Positions 5,027 to 5,701 of a DNA stretch of 5,701 nucleotides are shown here, in pieces; positions within the stretch are counted from its first letter, which is position 1, and the number at the start of each line of letters is the position of its first letter. The DNA comes from an uncultured Clostridia bacterium (GTDB lineage Bacteria > Bacillota > Clostridia > Christensenellales > QALW01). Made by a program: the position numbers and the translations under genes. The stretch is from assembly GCA_900550765.1 (NCBI GenBank), contig URTC01000126.1:1-5701 (forward strand). The letters run 5' to 3'. The notes beneath the pieces are model-generated. The model had not been told where the DNA came from. It searched no databases and saw nothing but the letters and a program-made list of their open reading frames with translations.

Positions 5027-5701
5027 ATGAAAAAGTTTGTTGTAATGCTGATGGCAGTATGCCTGCTTTTTGCGGCAACTGCATGTAACGGCACCACAAA
5101 CGAAGCTGGAGGAGACGATGAGTTTAAAATCGGTATCATCCTGCTTCATAACGAAACGGTTGGCTATGATAAAAATTTCATAGACGCGATCGAAGCTGCT
5201 GCGGATGAATTGGGATTAAAGGATTCTCAGATCATCTACAAAAAGGATATCCCAGAGGATTCCTAGTGTTATGATGCCTGCGTAGAACTTGCCGAAGAGG
5301 GCTGTGATGTTATTTTTGCCGACAGTTTCAGCCATGAGGCTTTTGTGATTCAGGCAGCGAAGGAATACCCGAATATTCAGTTCCTGCATGCTACCGGCCA
5401 GAACGCTGTTATCGAGAATCTGCCTAATTTCCACACTGCTTTTGCGGATATCTATCAAGCCAGATATCTTGCCGGCGTGACAGCGGGTCTGAAGCTGAAC
5501 CAACTGATTGCTGACGGAACGATTACCGAAGAGGAAGCGAAAATCGGCTATGTAGGCGCATGGCCCTTTGCCGAGGTTATTTCCGGCTACACTTCTTTCT
5601 TCTTAGGTGCCAGAAGCATCTGCCCCAGTGCTACGATGCGTGTAACCTATACCAGCTCCTGTGCAGATTATGCCAAGGAAAAAGAAGCTGCCTACAAGCT
5701 C
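5027..5701 (+). pseudogene. BMP/PnrA-family substrate-binding lipoprotein, interrupted by an in-frame TAG, 3' end outside window
   Basis: Start is ATG 5027 with AAGGAGG at 5013-5019, seven bases away. The N-terminus is a lipoprotein signal (MKKFVVMLMAVCLLFAATAC, lipidated Cys20) followed by an Asn/Gly/Glu linker and FKIGIILLHNETVGYDKNF at about 33-51, typical of BMP-family proteins, which bind nucleosides for ABC import. Codon 80 (5264-5266) is TAG. The same frame then continues for 145 codons to the window end with unmistakable family sequence: CYDACVELAEEGCDVIFADS, YPNIQFLHATG, FADIYQARYLAGVTAGLKLN, KIGYVGAWPFAEVISGYTSF and ARSICPSATMRVTYTSS. No base is gained or lost, so this is a point change, for example CAG or GAG to TAG. 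As it stands only a 79-residue stub would be made. I see no good restart site just after the stop. It may be a recent nonsense mutation or a sequencing error. Without the TAG I would annotate it as an intact, window-truncated CDS. Position next to xpt suggests purine uptake. Confidence 0.82.

Noticed and set aside
5264..5266. TAG read as a sense codon (genetic-code change or pyrrolysine)
   Set aside because: xpt ends with TAG at its expected family length, so TAG acts as stop here, and BMP proteins are not known pyrrolysine carriers.

Overview
The window looks like a piece of a Firmicutes chromosome, most likely from a gut-type Clostridia. Support for this comes from strong AGGAGG-type ribosome binding sites, sigma-A-type promoters, lipoprotein substrate-binding proteins with short Lys/Arg-led signal peptides, a Bacillus-type Xpt and the 3' end of a QueT-family transporter. 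All genes are on the + strand. Nothing on the - strand looks real. There is no tRNA, rRNA, CRISPR array, insertion sequence or phage gene. Genus-level placement is not possible by eye.

Layout. (1) 1-272: C-terminal end of a QueT-type membrane transporter, cut by the window edge. (2) 273-428: a promoter and a near-palindromic operator-like element. (3) 429-1922: a single-gene unit for an ABC solute-binding lipoprotein of the carbohydrate type, closed by a strong terminator at 1945-1979. (4) 2082-3635: a probable two-gene unit, a compact class-I glutamine-amidotransferase-fold hydrolase (peptidase C26/PuuD type) followed by a two-domain protein of unknown function, closed by a terminator at 3654-3694. 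(5) About 3706-4146: a stretch with no intact gene that I read as the decayed C-terminal half of an SGNH/GDSL hydrolase, spread over three reading frames, with its own old terminator just after it. (6) 4322-4959: promoter and intact xanthine phosphoribosyltransferase (xpt). (7) 4961-5701: promoter and the beginning of a BMP/PnrA-type substrate-binding lipoprotein whose frame is broken by one in-frame TAG at 5264-5266 and then stays open, with family-like sequence, to the window end.

How the genes fit together. xpt and the BMP lipoprotein make a sensible purine-salvage neighbourhood: the BMP family in Firmicutes commonly binds nucleosides, and Xpt turns xanthine into XMP. The two solute-binding lipoproteins have no permease or ATPase genes inside the window. 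The most notable observations are two signs of gene decay, the shredded SGNH hydrolase and the amber-interrupted BMP gene. I did not find evidence for a novel defence or mobile system here.
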